A DNA stretch of 37,333 bases, from contig NZ_JADEWG010000060.1 of assembly GCF_015207735.1 (NCBI RefSeq), positions 1 through 37,333 of the forward strand. Reading direction: 5' to 3'. Position 1 is the first letter of the stretch. Each line of letters opens with the position of its first letter. Below, one piece after another: positions 11,952-19,906 of this stretch. Source of the DNA: [Phormidium] sp. LEGE 05292. GTDB lineage: Bacteria > Cyanobacteriota > Cyanobacteriia > Cyanobacteriales > Aerosakkonemataceae. Position numbers and translations under genes: made by a program. Under the pieces are notes generated by a model. It ran no database searches, had not been told where the DNA came from, and saw nothing but the letters and a program-made list of their open reading frames with translations.

Positions 11952-12476
11952 TTAGTCTTCGTCTGCTTCCGAGTTTTCGTTGCTTTGTTGGTAAGTGGGG
12001 CGGTAGGGTTCGTTGGGGTAAGATGACGATCGCTCTGGAAAATCCACAGGCATTCTTTGTCCTGGTGGGAGGCGGTCTACAGAACGATGTCCACTAGGGG
12101 GAATATTATTATTAGAACGGTTAAAACTTTTCCAGGCAGCTTTTACACCTGAGAGCAAACTACGAGTACTAACTTGAACTTTTTTCGCTTGCGTTTTAGC
12201 ACTGTTAATAGTTTGATCGACATTTTTGACTACTTGACCTGCACTTTTTACGCCATCAGTAACATCATCTGTTAATTCACTAATTTCCATTCCGGTGAGG
12301 CGAATAGATTCTAAAGTGGGTGGTAGTTCTCTGTTTAAAGTATCAGCTAATTTTTCTATACTGCGGGCAGCACGGGCAATTTCTTGAACAGCTGGCAAAA
12401 GTGCTACTAGAACAGCCGCGAGACTAACGGCAACTAGCAGAATAGAAAGTCCTAGCCAAAATAACGGATCAATCAC
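11952..12476 (-). CDS. DUF948 / YtxG-like membrane protein
   Basis: This 174-residue protein begins with one membrane helix (LFWLGLSILLVAVSLAAVLVALLP). A long amphipathic helical region with MCP-like heptads follows (IARAARSIEKLADTLN, ISELTDDVTDGVKSAGQVVKNVDQTINSAKTQ), then a disordered tail rich in Pro, Ser and Asn. That matches DUF948, known as YtxG in Bacillus. It sits 67 bases downstream of a YtxH-like gene, the same pairing as the Bacillus stress operon ytxGHJ. A general cell-envelope stress role is plausible; the biochemical function is unknown. Confidence 0.82.
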   Translation of the reverse strand: MIDPLFWLGLSILLVAVSLAAVLVALLPAVQEIARAARSIEKLADTLNRELPPTLESIRLTGMEISELTDDVTDGVKSAGQVVKNVDQTINSAKTQAKKVQVSTRSLLSGVKAAWKSFNRSNNNIPPSGHRSVDRLPPGQRMPVDFPERSSSYPNEPYRPTYQQSNENSEADED

Positions 12477-12543
12477 AAATGTTTTAGTTTAAATAATTAT
12501 TAGGATTCTGGTTCAATCCCGGTTGATTTAGAGTCGGCTTTGA

Positions 12544-12939
12544 CTACTGTAATTTCGGAGGTATAGGATTTAGAGATACCTCTTGCAAAGAATCTTCAAC
12601 TAAAGGTCGATCGGCGGAAGTAGTAGTTTCTTGCCGTTGTATATTTTGGTGTTCTTTGGCAGTTGCTTCAACTCCAGCAGCGATCGCTTCTTTGAGTCGC
12701 GTTAAGGTGCTATCCCAGTTACGCAGTGCTGATTCGGAAAGGCGATCGGCTTGCATCTGTACACTACTGGAAAGATCTTCTGCTAATTCTGGCAGCGCAG
12801 CCGCAGATTTTTTTAGCAGATGGCGAGTTTCTTTCCCAGTGCGCGGCGCTAAGAGCAAACCTGTAATAGTACCCAAGGCTGCTCCCAGTAGCATACCACC
12901 AATAAACGATCCCGACGATCCTGAACGATTCTCAGACAT
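12544..12939 (-). CDS. YtxH domain protein
   Basis: The protein has 131 residues. Its N-terminus has the YtxH signature: a glycine-rich membrane helix GSFIGGMLLGAALGTITGLLLAPRTGKETRHLLKK. A helical, charged region follows and then a polar tail. YtxH proteins are small membrane-anchored proteins found in stress operons and near gas-vesicle genes; no gas-vesicle genes are visible here. It is the first gene of a leftward pair with the DUF948 gene. Confidence 0.88.
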   Translation of the reverse strand: MSENRSGSSGSFIGGMLLGAALGTITGLLLAPRTGKETRHLLKKSAAALPELAEDLSSSVQMQADRLSESALRNWDSTLTRLKEAIAAGVEATAKEHQNIQRQETTTSADRPLVEDSLQEVSLNPIPPKLQ

Positions 12940-12994
12940 TTTTTCGCTACTCTATCCTTTAATTCATTTTAGGCGGGTTTTCCTGATTGGTATA

Positions 12995-13030
12995 GCAGAA
13001 GGCAGAAGGCAGAAGGCAGAAGGCAGAAGG
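12995..13030. repeat. Heptamer tandem repeat GCAGAAG, five units
   Basis: Five head-to-tail copies of GCAGAAG lie upstream of the YtxH-like gene. They are of the same class as the degenerate GGCAGAAGG patches on both sides of apcE. Confidence 0.9.
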
Positions 13031-13160
13031 GAAAAACCGTAAAAATAAGGGTTGTGGCTTTTCATCTTGCCTTAACCGCCAAGGCGGTTGCTATATCATA
13101 AGTGATCTAGCTTATTCCTTAAGCAAGATTTAGCAGCTTTCAGCAAAACCAGGGAATTAT

Positions 13161-13502
13161 TCAGTATTTTGACAGCGATTTCTTCAGCTTTTTCAATTGT
13201 CTATTCTGTCTGGCGCGTTTTTGCCAAAATTGCTGGGTGAAGTTGAGTATTCCTAAAACTTGTCCGAGTTTTTCCAGTTGGATTTCTAGTTTTTGGTATT
13301 GTTCTCGCAGGGACTTAGTGCCTTTTTGTCCAATAATTATGGTTTTTGGTGCGTTGTGTAACACATTATAAGTATTACGATCGGCAGCTAAGATAGCTCT
13401 TGTGGCACCTGCGATCGACCTACGGATTTGCCAAATTCGCCAAGCTAGGTAAAAGTTGAATAGGGCGATGAGTATGTTGATTGTGACGACAATGGCGATC
13501 AT
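13161..13502 (-). CDS. Small membrane-anchored coiled-coil protein, unknown function
   Basis: This 113-residue protein has one N-terminal membrane helix (AIVVTINILIALFNFYLAWRIW). A helical region (LREQYQKLEIQLEKLGQVLGIL) and a strongly basic C-terminus (QKRARQNRQLKKLKKSLSKY) follow. A GGGGGAAA ribosome binding site lies about 10 bases before the ATG. The design is similar to that of the neighbouring DUF948 and YtxH proteins (membrane anchor plus helical tail). It is co-directional with them but 222 bases upstream, with a heptamer array between. I cannot assign a family. Confidence 0.75.
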   Translation of the reverse strand: MIAIVVTINILIALFNFYLAWRIWQIRRSIAGATRAILAADRNTYNVLHNAPKTIIIGQKGTKSLREQYQKLEIQLEKLGQVLGILNFTQQFWQKRARQNRQLKKLKKSLSKY

Positions 13503-13593
13503 TTTTCAGTTTCCCCCAACAAACTCATCTAATTTAATTAATGGTTGCTGGCTTTAATAATAGCGGGTAAAGGTGCGATCGCTAATCAATCCA

Positions 13594-13612
13594 AGATCTA
13601 AAATCTAAAATC
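13594..13612. repeat. Short AAAATCT-type tandem repeat
   Basis: Three degenerate units (GATCTAAAATCTAAAATCC) match the array upstream of the methyltransferase gene. Three HIP1 octamers (GCGATCGC) lie within about 90 bases around it. Confidence 0.7.
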
Positions 13613-13700
13613 CAAAATAGAATAGCGATCGCTCTCTCTCCCCTCTTCAGGAAAAAAGTGCGATCGCTAATTTTTCTAACTACAATTTCAACTGTCGAAT

Positions 13701-14210
13701 CTAGACATCCTGTTCGCTAAATTCGCGAGTCATGTGATCGAAAGGCTGATCTAAAAAAGAAACATTCTGAATCCCAGAAGCTTCCACTAGTCCCTTAACA
13801 ATATCCTTCATAATTTGGATACCGCGAACTGTTGGCCCAATGGGTACACCCAGAGAATTATAAGTTTCCCGCAGACCTTGCAACACGCGCTCATCCAACA
13901 CATAATTATCTCCAGCAACCAGCGCATAGCTAGCATAACGGAGATAATAATCCATATCCCGCAGACAAGCCGCATAACGGCGAGTCGTATAAGCATTTCC
14001 ACCAGGGCGAATCAATTCCGGCAATTCATCAAACAATTGAGAACCAGCCTGTTTAACAATCTCAGCTGCATTAGCATTAATCACAGCAGCAGCAGCTACT
14101 CTAGCCGTACCAGTTTCAAAATAGCTTTTCAGTGAATCAACAGCATTCCGGTCTAAATAGCGACCAGTAACATCGTAATTTCTAATTAAACTTGTAACTG
14201 CGTCCCGCAT
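13701..14210 (-). CDS. apcF: ApcF, allophycocyanin beta-18 subunit
   Basis: ApcF replaces one allophycocyanin beta subunit in the core trimer that also contains the ApcE phycobiliprotein domain, and helps pass energy to photosystem II. The 169-residue sequence begins [20 protein letters not shown]. It has the phycocyanobilin cysteine at residue 82 ([16 protein letters not shown]) and asparagine 72 in PGGNAY, the site normally methylated in beta subunits. The end, [13 protein letters not shown], differs from the main ApcB, supporting ApcF. A GGGAGAGC ribosome binding site precedes the ATG. It lies apart from other phycobilisome genes, which is usual for apcF. Confidence 0.95.
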   Translation of the reverse strand: MRDAVTSLIRNYDVTGRYLDRNAVDSLKSYFETGTARVAAAAVINANAAEIVKQAGSQLFDELPELIRPGGNAYTTRRYAACLRDMDYYLRYASYALVAGDNYVLDERVLQGLRETYNSLGVPIGPTVRGIQIMKDIVKGLVEASGIQNVSFLDQPFDHMTREFSEQDV

Positions 14211-14448
14211 GAAATTGCTCTCCCAGTGAATGTTACTATTGGGGTTTTACTATTGCTGAAATATTGTCGCATCTAATCCGCATTAGAGCATCGGACAGAC
14301 ACACCTGCTTCTAGGTTAAAACTCAAATTAACAAAGTTTAACCAAGAAACACAAACCTTTACCTGTGGCGTAGATAGCCGATTGTAGTTTACAACAAAAT
14401 GAGGCCCCAAAAGTTCCCTTTTACAGCTTTTGTATTGGGAGAGAAACA

Positions 14449-14754
14449 CTAAACTAAAACTTTTTGTTTTGGGCGATTTTTTAAATGACAAGAAGGATAT
14501 TCTGGCTGGAAATTAATAGCTGATTTAAACCAGTCTGTCAACGGCTCAGATAACAAAATTAACTCTTCAGGATAGCGAGGTTGAGGATCGCCCACCAACC
14601 AAATTGGCGGCACCATCATTGGGTCATACTCCGCAATTACATCAACCACTCCTGGACGCTGTTTTAACTCTACCCGCAGTCCCGGACGATATTGTTGTGC
14701 TTCCTGTGTTGTTAAATCTGTCTGTAATGTAAAAGCCATTGTTATCGCAGCCAT
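14449..14754 (-). CDS. Small conserved-looking cyanobacterial protein, unknown function
   Basis: The protein has 101 residues and no membrane segment. Its core looks like a small beta-rich fold: YRPGLRVELKQRPGVVDVIAEYDPMMVPPIWLVGDPQPRYPEELILLSEP. The proline-rich middle is striking. Two starts are possible, ATG 14754 and ATG 14739; neither has a strong ribosome binding site. It is divergent from glnA across a 404-base region with an NtcA-type site and lies upstream of apcF on the same strand (238 bases). No function is proposed. Confidence 0.75.
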   Translation of the reverse strand: MAAITMAFTLQTDLTTQEAQQYRPGLRVELKQRPGVVDVIAEYDPMMVPPIWLVGDPQPRYPEELILLSEPLTDWFKSAINFQPEYPSCHLKNRPKQKVLV

Positions 14755-15158
14755 AAACTGTAGTTATTGTTACGATTTTACCTAATGACAGTTAAGCTGT
14801 AAAAGTATTCTGTTAAAGTCGCTACATTTTTTAACCTTTTCTTTAGGCGATCCCGTACCTAGACCAGGATATTCTGTAATGCTGGATACAAAAGATCCTG
14901 AAACCTATCTCTAGGATGATGCAGGTATACTATTAAGTCGGCAAAATCGGCTATTTAATTTGAATCTAATCTGTCTGGACATCCCAGAGTCACAATGATG
15001 AGAGATCCAGGCAGTAGCATTAGGTGTCAGATCAATAAAGACAGACGCACCCAGTAAAATTCTCTCAAATCTAGGTTTTCTGCCCCTTGACCTGAACCTT
15101 CACCACAGCTGATTATCTATATCCAGACTTTACGAGATCAAAAGTTACGGAGTAATTC
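14755..15158. other. glnA upstream region
   Basis: This 404-base divergent region contains an NtcA-type promoter for glnA about 270 bases before its start codon, hence a long 5' leader. A second -10-like TATACT at 14926-14931 could support another start point. I see no small gene in it. Confidence 0.6.
14876..14917 (+). promoter_or_regulatory. NtcA-activated promoter of glnA
   Basis: GTAATGCTGGATAC at 14876-14889 fits the NtcA consensus GTA-N8-TAC exactly. After 22 bases comes TAGGAT at 14912-14917, which fits the -10 form TAN3T. This spacing is that of class II NtcA-activated promoters. In cyanobacteria glnA is a standard NtcA target, so the site and gene agree. The predicted transcript would start near 14924. 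Confidence 0.85.
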
Positions 15159-16577
15159 ATGTTCCAGACCCCGCAAGAGTTCTTAAATTACGTTAAAGAA
15201 AAGAACATCCAGATCATTGACCTAAAATTCATCGATATGCCCGGAATCTGGCAACACTTGTCGATGTACCACGACCAAATCGATGAAAGTAGCTTCAGCG
15301 ACGGTGTAGCCTTCGATGGTTCCAGTATCAGGGGTTGGAAAGCCATTAACGAGTCAGACATGGCAATGGTGCTAGACCCCACCACAGCCTGGATTGACCC
15401 CTTCATGAAAGAACCGACCCTCAGCGTCATCTGTAGCATTATCGAACCCCGCACAGGTCAACCCTACAGCCGTGACCCTCGGACAATTGCCCAAAAAGCA
15501 ATTGATTATTTAATCTCTACAGGTATTGGCGACACAGTATTCATTGGGCCAGAAGCTGAATTCTTTATTTTCGATGATGTTCGCTTCGACCAAAACGAAC
15601 ACGAAGGCTATTATCATGTAGATTCTGTTGAAGGTCGTTGGAACACAGGGAAAAACGAAGGGCCAAACTTGGGCTACAAACCTCGCTATAAAGAAGGTTA
15701 CTTCCCAGTTTCCCCTACTGATACTTCCCAAGATATGCGGACAGAGATGCTGCTAACTATGGCAGAGTGCGGTGTGCCTATTGAAAAGCATCACCATGAG
15801 GTTGCTTCCGGCGGTCAGTGCGAACTCGGTATCCGCTTCAATAAGTTAATCAAGGCAGCAGATGACTTGATGACTTACAAATATGTAATTAAGAACGTTG
15901 CTAAGAAATACGGTAAAACTGTTACCTTTATGCCCAAGCCAGTGTTTAACGACAATGGTTCTGGGATGCACACCCACCAATCGATTTGGAAAGATGGTCA
16001 ACCGTTGTTTGCGGGTGACAAATATGCTGGTTTGAGTCAAATGGCGCTGCACTATATCGGCGGTATTCTCAAACACGCGCCTGCACTATTAGCTTTGACT
16101 AACCCCACCACCAACTCTTACAAACGCTTGGTGCCAGGTTTTGAAGCTCCTGTAAACTTGGCTTATTCTCAAGGTAATCGTTCTGCTTCGATTCGGATTC
16201 CTCTGTCTGGTAATAATCCTAAAGCTAAGCGGTTAGAATTCCGTTGTCCTGATGCTACTTGTAACCCATACTTAGCTTTTGCGGCGATGCTTTGCGCGGG
16301 TCTTGATGGCATCAAGAACCAAATTGATCCAGGCGAACCTTTGGATGTGGATATTTACGAATTGAGTCCAGAAGAGTTGAGTAAGGTTCCTTCTACTCCT
16401 GGTTCTTTGGAAGGCGCTTTGGAAGCTTTGGAAAAAGACCATGCTTTCTTGACTGAAACTGGTGTGTTCACTGAAGACTTTATCCAAACTTGGATTTCTT
16501 ACAAGATTGATAAAGAAGTAAACCCGATGCGGTTACGTCCTCATCCTTACGAGTATGCCCTCTACTACGACTGCTAA
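15159..16577 (+). CDS. glnA: GlnA, glutamine synthetase type I
   Basis: This enzyme makes glutamine from glutamate, ammonia and ATP and is the main entry of ammonium into cyanobacterial metabolism. The 472-residue length is that of the dodecameric type I enzyme. Clear motifs are DGSSIRGW in the N-terminal domain, the metal and ATP segment [12 protein letters not shown] starting at residue 264 (H271, H273), and NRSASIRIP. The start ATG follows ACGGAGTAATTC. Cyanobacterial glutamine synthetase is usually controlled by small inactivating factors (GifA/GifB) rather than adenylylation; no gif gene is visible in this window. Transcription is expected to be NtcA-dependent. Confidence 0.99.
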   Translation: MFQTPQEFLNYVKEKNIQIIDLKFIDMPGIWQHLSMYHDQIDESSFSDGVAFDGSSIRGWKAINESDMAMVLDPTTAWIDPFMKEPTLSVICSIIEPRTGQPYSRDPRTIAQKAIDYLISTGIGDTVFIGPEAEFFIFDDVRFDQNEHEGYYHVDSVEGRWNTGKNEGPNLGYKPRYKEGYFPVSPTDTSQDMRTEMLLTMAECGVPIEKHHHEVASGGQCELGIRFNKLIKAADDLMTYKYVIKNVAKKYGKTVTFMPKPVFNDNGSGMHTHQSIWKDGQPLFAGDKYAGLSQMALHYIGGILKHAPALLALTNPTTNSYKRLVPGFEAPVNLAYSQGNRSASIRIPLSGNNPKAKRLEFRCPDATCNPYLAFAAMLCAGLDGIKNQIDPGEPLDVDIYELSPEELSKVPSTPGSLEGALEALEKDHAFLTETGVFTEDFIQTWISYKIDKEVNPMRLRPHPYEYALYYDC

Positions 16578-16605
16578 AAAACAGTTGTTGTTTAATTAAC
16601 ATTTA

Positions 16606-16629
16606 GCCACCTCTATTGGTGGCTTTTTT
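16606..16629 (+). terminator. Intrinsic terminator of glnA
   Basis: GCCACC at 16606-16611 pairs with GGTGGC at 16618-16623 over a six-base loop, followed directly by six T. It lies 29 bases after the glnA stop. Confidence 0.93.
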
Positions 16630-16809
16630 GTCACAACCTGTATCAGAATTATTTTGGATTGTGAAAAGTTTGTACTGCTTATTTGTTATATAGATTACCT
16701 AAATGTTTGCTATGGACGGTTGGGATGGGCGGGTTTTAACTTTCTACTCATTTTTGAAATAAGTATTAAAATCTAATCTGTTAGATATTATTTACAAAAC
16801 TCAACAATT

Positions 16810-17694
16810 ATGACTGTTGCTTATCCAAGGAAATTACAAAATTCTATTGGCGCACGGGAAATTATGAAACAGGTGGTGCGCGATCGCGAAATCCACATCA
16901 TCACCCTCAATCGCTACCGTTACAGCGAACAACGCAGCTGTAAAGATCTGACAGAAGTCATCGAATCACTCAATGGAAAGGAACCAAGATTAATTCGGGA
17001 TCTTTCTCATCACATTGCCGACGAAGCGCGTCACGCGATGTGGTTGACTGATTTGTTGGTGGATATGGGAGAAAATGTTGGTACACCACCGGGAAATTCT
17101 TACATTGATGAATTCAATCGTCTTTTGGATAAAGATTCCTTTGACTCAGAAAGTAAGCTGGAAGATGGTATTATTTCCGCTTTAGCGGCAATAAACGTCA
17201 CTGAAAAACGGGGTTGTGAATATTTTGCGGCTCACATTTACGCTTTGAAAGAAGCACCACAAACTGAAGAAAATATTAAGATTCGCGAAACAATTGAACG
17301 CATTTTTCCCGAAGAAGCTGGGCACGTCCGTTGGGGAAATCGTTGGCTAGCAGAAATTGCCAAGAAAAGCCCGGAACATCGGCAAAAGGTTGAACAAGCT
17401 AAGAAAAAGTATGCTGCGATCGAACAAGCAGCTTATGAATCTGGGATGGATATTACCTTGGGTGCAGAACTGCGTCGCTTAGATAACCTACTGGAAATTG
17501 CCAATACTATGCCTTTGTGGGAACGTCCTCAATACTTGATGGAACGTCTTCCCCAAGCTTTGCTAGCACCTCAATTGCAGATGACTCGAATTCAAATAGC
17601 TCAAAGAGCTTGGAATCGCGATCCTCAAGCATTTATGGAAAAATTTGTGCCGATGTTCATAAATGGCTTGAATAGCACTGTTGACCGGAAATAA
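16810..17694 (+). CDS. Ferritin-like diiron protein, unknown substrate
   Basis: The protein has 294 residues and is mostly helical. It carries the spaced ligands of a four-helix diiron centre: E40 (RYRYSEQRS), E72-x2-H75 (ADEARH), E132 or E137 (TEKRGCEYF), and E169-x2-H172 (PEEAGHVRW). The C-terminal 100 residues are an additional helical region (KKYAAIEQAAYESG to the end). It belongs to the ferritin-like superfamily, but I cannot place it in rubrerythrin, MiaE or bacterioferritin. It may be an oxygenase or a stress-related iron protein. It is separated from glnA by a terminator and ends in a hairpin shared with the convergent gene. Confidence 0.85.
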   Translation: MTVAYPRKLQNSIGAREIMKQVVRDREIHIITLNRYRYSEQRSCKDLTEVIESLNGKEPRLIRDLSHHIADEARHAMWLTDLLVDMGENVGTPPGNSYIDEFNRLLDKDSFDSESKLEDGIISALAAINVTEKRGCEYFAAHIYALKEAPQTEENIKIRETIERIFPEEAGHVRWGNRWLAEIAKKSPEHRQKVEQAKKKYAAIEQAAYESGMDITLGAELRRLDNLLEIANTMPLWERPQYLMERLPQALLAPQLQMTRIQIAQRAWNRDPQAFMEKFVPMFINGLNSTVDRK

Positions 17695-17741
17695 TGGGAT
17701 ACAGCCCCATCCTAGAAGGACGGGGCTTGTATCCCATTATT
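17690..17741. terminator. Bidirectional hairpin terminator between convergent genes
   Basis: AATAATGGGATAC at 17690-17702 pairs perfectly with GTATCCCATTATT at 17729-17741, and the inner GCCCC/GGGGC and TCC/GGA extend the stem to about 20 pairs. The stem includes the stop codons of both flanking genes. On the plus strand a run of eight T follows. Confidence 0.9.
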
Positions 17742-18132
17742 TTTTTTGGTCATTCTCCATTAATTTAGCTGTGGTGCGTGCTACTCGTGCCTGAGTTTGT
17801 ACCATGTAGGGACCACTCAACTTGCGGGATGCAGCTACTAAAAAAATGGAACCAACGAAAAAATCGATCGCTGTCAGAATCAAAATAGCGTTAATCCAAC
17901 TTTTTGTTAGGGTGTAGATGAACCAGATCGCGATCGCGTGCGCCAACAAGCCAACTAGTGTCATTAATCCTACACCGATCGCTAGCATAATCAAGCCACC
18001 GATCAGGCGTTTCTTTTCTTTTTCTGCCTCCCGCATCGCGATATCCAGGTGCATATCGACAAGCACTGTAGCGATCCGAATCAGGCGATTGGCGTAGGTG
18101 TTTACTGAATCCAAAATTGCATTAGCGACCAC
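17737..18132 (-). CDS. Phage-holin-like (holin-X / YqjE-type) membrane protein
   Basis: Two membrane segments (about LIGGLIMLAIGVGLMTLVGLLA and AILILTAIDFFVGSIFLVAA) sit behind an amphipathic N-terminal helix and before a polar tail. The pattern matches Pfam holin-X proteins such as E. coli YqjE. I place the start at GTG 18132, because GGGAGG lies 6 bases upstream and the 131-residue product then begins VVANAILDSV. An ATG at 18168 would add 12 residues and a longer overlap with the previous gene. It is the last gene of a three-gene leftward operon. Despite the family name, a role in phage lysis is not implied. Confidence 0.78.
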   Translation of the reverse strand: MVANAILDSVNTYANRLIRIATVLVDMHLDIAMREAEKEKKRLIGGLIMLAIGVGLMTLVGLLAHAIAIWFIYTLTKSWINAILILTAIDFFVGSIFLVAASRKLSGPYMVQTQARVARTTAKLMENDQKK

Positions 18133-18610
18133 GAATGCCTCCCAATAAAAAGCCCAAAATAAAACCAATTCCCAAGGCGGTTAGCAAACTACCCCCGACA
18201 TTATTTCGCACTTTTTCATTGAGTTCTGGTAGAACTTCTTTTTTGAATTGCACTAACAGTTCTTCAGTTCGTTCTTCTAGCAAATCAATGGTCTGTTTCA
18301 GATCGGTTTCAGTAAGTGTACTGTTCGTTAATTGGGTGAGTCGTTCTGAGAGCCGAGTTGCTTTGGGTGGTGCGGATTCCAGTAAGGCAAGCTGATACAA
18401 CTCGCGAAGTTGACGACGAATCAAGACACGGGTGCGATCGGTCAAAGTGGCAATACAGTCTACCACTCGCTCTAGTTCTCCATCGGTACTAGCGAGGTTT
18501 TCTGAAGAAATACCTGACCATTCTTCTAAAATGAGGGGAACGATCGCCTTAAAGTTGGCTTTGAAGCGATCGGGACACAAGGTTGGAAGGGGATCGTTTG
18601 GAAGCATCAC
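18122..18610 (-). CDS. Helical protein with C-terminal membrane anchor (DUF883/YqjD-like layout)
   Basis: This protein has about 162 residues. Its main part is helical and charged, with LERVVDCIATLTDRTRVLIRRQLREL and LKQTIDLLEERTEELLVQFKKEVLPEL. It ends in one glycine-rich membrane helix, GGSLLTALGIGFILGFLLGGIRGR. The C-terminal anchor with GxxxG spacing and an Arg end is like that of the ElaB/YqjD/DUF883 proteins, which tether ribosomes to the membrane in stationary phase in E. coli. The sequence match to that family is uncertain; the layout is what I see. Either GTG 18610 or ATG 18607 is the start. Its 3' end overlaps the holin-like gene. Confidence 0.72.
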   Translation of the reverse strand: MMLPNDPLPTLCPDRFKANFKAIVPLILEEWSGISSENLASTDGELERVVDCIATLTDRTRVLIRRQLRELYQLALLESAPPKATRLSERLTQLTNSTLTETDLKQTIDLLEERTEELLVQFKKEVLPELNEKVRNNVGGSLLTALGIGFILGFLLGGIRGR

Positions 18611-18613
18611 GGT

Positions 18614-19039
18614 TTAATCAACAGCTGTCACGGTGATGCTTTCTGCCACTTTTCTGGCTTCGATCGCCTCCAATACAGCGACTTCTGCCTCTTCTGCTGC
18701 CGCTGCTGCAAACAGAATTGCTGCTAGAGCATATTCTTCTGCTCTGTCAGCGTGTTTTAATAACTTCTCTTGCTCCTTTTTCTCTTTCCATTCTGCAAGT
18801 TCTGCTTCGACTTCTTCCTTTTTCGTCTCCAATCGCTGCGCCAATGTAGCTTTTGCTGCAATTAGGTCTTCTTTCTTCTCCTCAAGTTTAGTTTTGGCTT
18901 CTGCCAACTTTGTCTTTATCGTTTCTTCTGCGTCCTTCGATGCACTAGAAAGCTTTTCTTTCGCTTTGCCCAACTGACTTTCAATGCTATTCAAACGCAG
19001 TTTTAAGTCATCGCAGAATTGAGAAATTCTTTCACTCAT
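18614..19039 (-). CDS. Coiled-coil protein, first gene of stress-like operon
   Basis: The 141 residues are almost all charged or alanine-rich heptads: LNSIESQLGKAKEKLSSASKD, then KTKLEEKKEDLIAAKATLAQRL and AELAEWKEKKEQEKLLKHA. A final Ala- and Glu-rich helix follows (YALAAILFAAAAAEEAEVAVLEA). No signal peptide or membrane span is certain. AAAAGGAG precedes the ATG. It is 3 bases upstream of the next gene and clearly co-transcribed with it. It occupies the place of YqjC in the similar enterobacterial order, but sequence similarity to YqjC is not claimed. Confidence 0.75.
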   Translation of the reverse strand: MSERISQFCDDLKLRLNSIESQLGKAKEKLSSASKDAEETIKTKLAEAKTKLEEKKEDLIAAKATLAQRLETKKEEVEAELAEWKEKKEQEKLLKHADRAEEYALAAILFAAAAAEEAEVAVLEAIEARKVAESITVTAVD

Positions 19040-19253
19040 GGTTAGTTTTTCTCCTTTTAGTTAAGTTAACTTGCAATGTTGCGGCTTTGCGGCTTCAACA
19101 TCGAATTATATAATTAACATCTGTCGCAAGTATGAAAAAAAAGGCTTTTAACCAAATTTATAATATAATACACAAAATAATGGACAAAAACTAATGCTAA
19201 AGAGCAGTCGAAGGGAGTTGATACTAATTCCACAAAAGCGCCAAGAAGCGATA

Positions 19254-19276
19254 CTGTTGGTCTAGTAAACCAACAG
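19254..19276 (+). promoter_or_regulatory. Small hairpin in the leader of the YbjN-domain gene
   Basis: CTGTTGGT at 19254-19261 pairs with ACCAACAG at 19269-19276, 18 bases before the ATG at 19295. It leaves the AAAGGGAAA ribosome binding region free. It may stabilise the mRNA 5' end; no function is shown. Confidence 0.5.
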
Positions 19277-19294
19277 CAGAAAAGGGAAACTTCT

Positions 19295-19783
19295 ATGACT
19301 ACCTTTGGGCCGGATGCAGAAACAGTTGCCACTCAAGATTTATCTAGCAGCGAACTAATTGATGAGTTGGTTGAAAAAACAGTTAGTTATGCAGATTTGA
19401 TCGAAACTGTAATCTCCAGCTTAGATCAAGATGATACGGCAATGGTTAGCAAAACTGAGGCGGGTCATCTGTGGAAGTTTAAATACGGTAGTGTTGAGGT
19501 ATTTGTCCAACTTACCGGATCTACAGATGATGATACCTTCACAGTTTGGTCTTCGGTGCTAAAACTACCCGCTAAAGATGAATTAGGGTTGATGCGAAAA
19601 CTTTTGCAAATGAACGGAACGGAAACATTGGAATCCCGTTTTGCGATTATCCAAGATCAAATAGTAGTAATTACAACTCGTACTGTGGCAGAACTTTCTC
19701 CGGGGGAAATTTCCCGTGCTATTACTATTGTCGCCACAATTGCTGATAATAATGATGAAGCTTTACAAGAGCAGTTTTGTTAG
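19295..19783 (+). CDS. YbjN-domain protein
   Basis: This 162-residue soluble protein has the alternating strand and helix pattern of the YbjN fold, related to type III secretion chaperones: HLWKFKYGSVEVFVQLTG, TFTVWSSVLKLPA, LMRKLLQMNGTETLESRFAIIQDQIVVITTRTVAELSPGEISRAITIVATIAD. Cyanobacteria carry several such proteins of unknown role. The E. coli relative affects stress responses and motility. An AAAGGGAAA leader precedes the ATG. It is divergent from the coiled-coil operon by 255 bases. Confidence 0.85.
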   Translation: MTTFGPDAETVATQDLSSSELIDELVEKTVSYADLIETVISSLDQDDTAMVSKTEAGHLWKFKYGSVEVFVQLTGSTDDDTFTVWSSVLKLPAKDELGLMRKLLQMNGTETLESRFAIIQDQIVVITTRTVAELSPGEISRAITIVATIADNNDEALQEQFC

Positions 19784-19823
19784 CGTTCATATCATGTCTG
19801 CTTTCATCACTTGGGATAAAACT

Positions 19824-19892
19824 AGTTTGTTGTAAACACTTCAGTGTTTTGATGCGAGAAATATACGACTGAAGTCGCAACTACAAACAATT
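19824..19892. repeat. Inverted-repeat element, GTTGTGAnGACTTCAGTC family, copy 2
   Basis: AGTTTGTTGTAAACACTTCAG at the left is answered by CTGAAGTCGCAACTACAAAC at the right, a diverged relative of the elements at 9362-9422 and 24395-24462. It lies directly upstream of the lipoate ligase-family gene. Confidence 0.75.
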
Positions 19893-19906
19893 TAATTCGA
19901 CATGAT

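Noticed and set aside
17737-18132. Prophage remnant suggested by a holin-like protein
   Set aside because: No other phage gene is near, and holin-X proteins are common chromosomal membrane proteins; the operon context fits a yqj-like unit.
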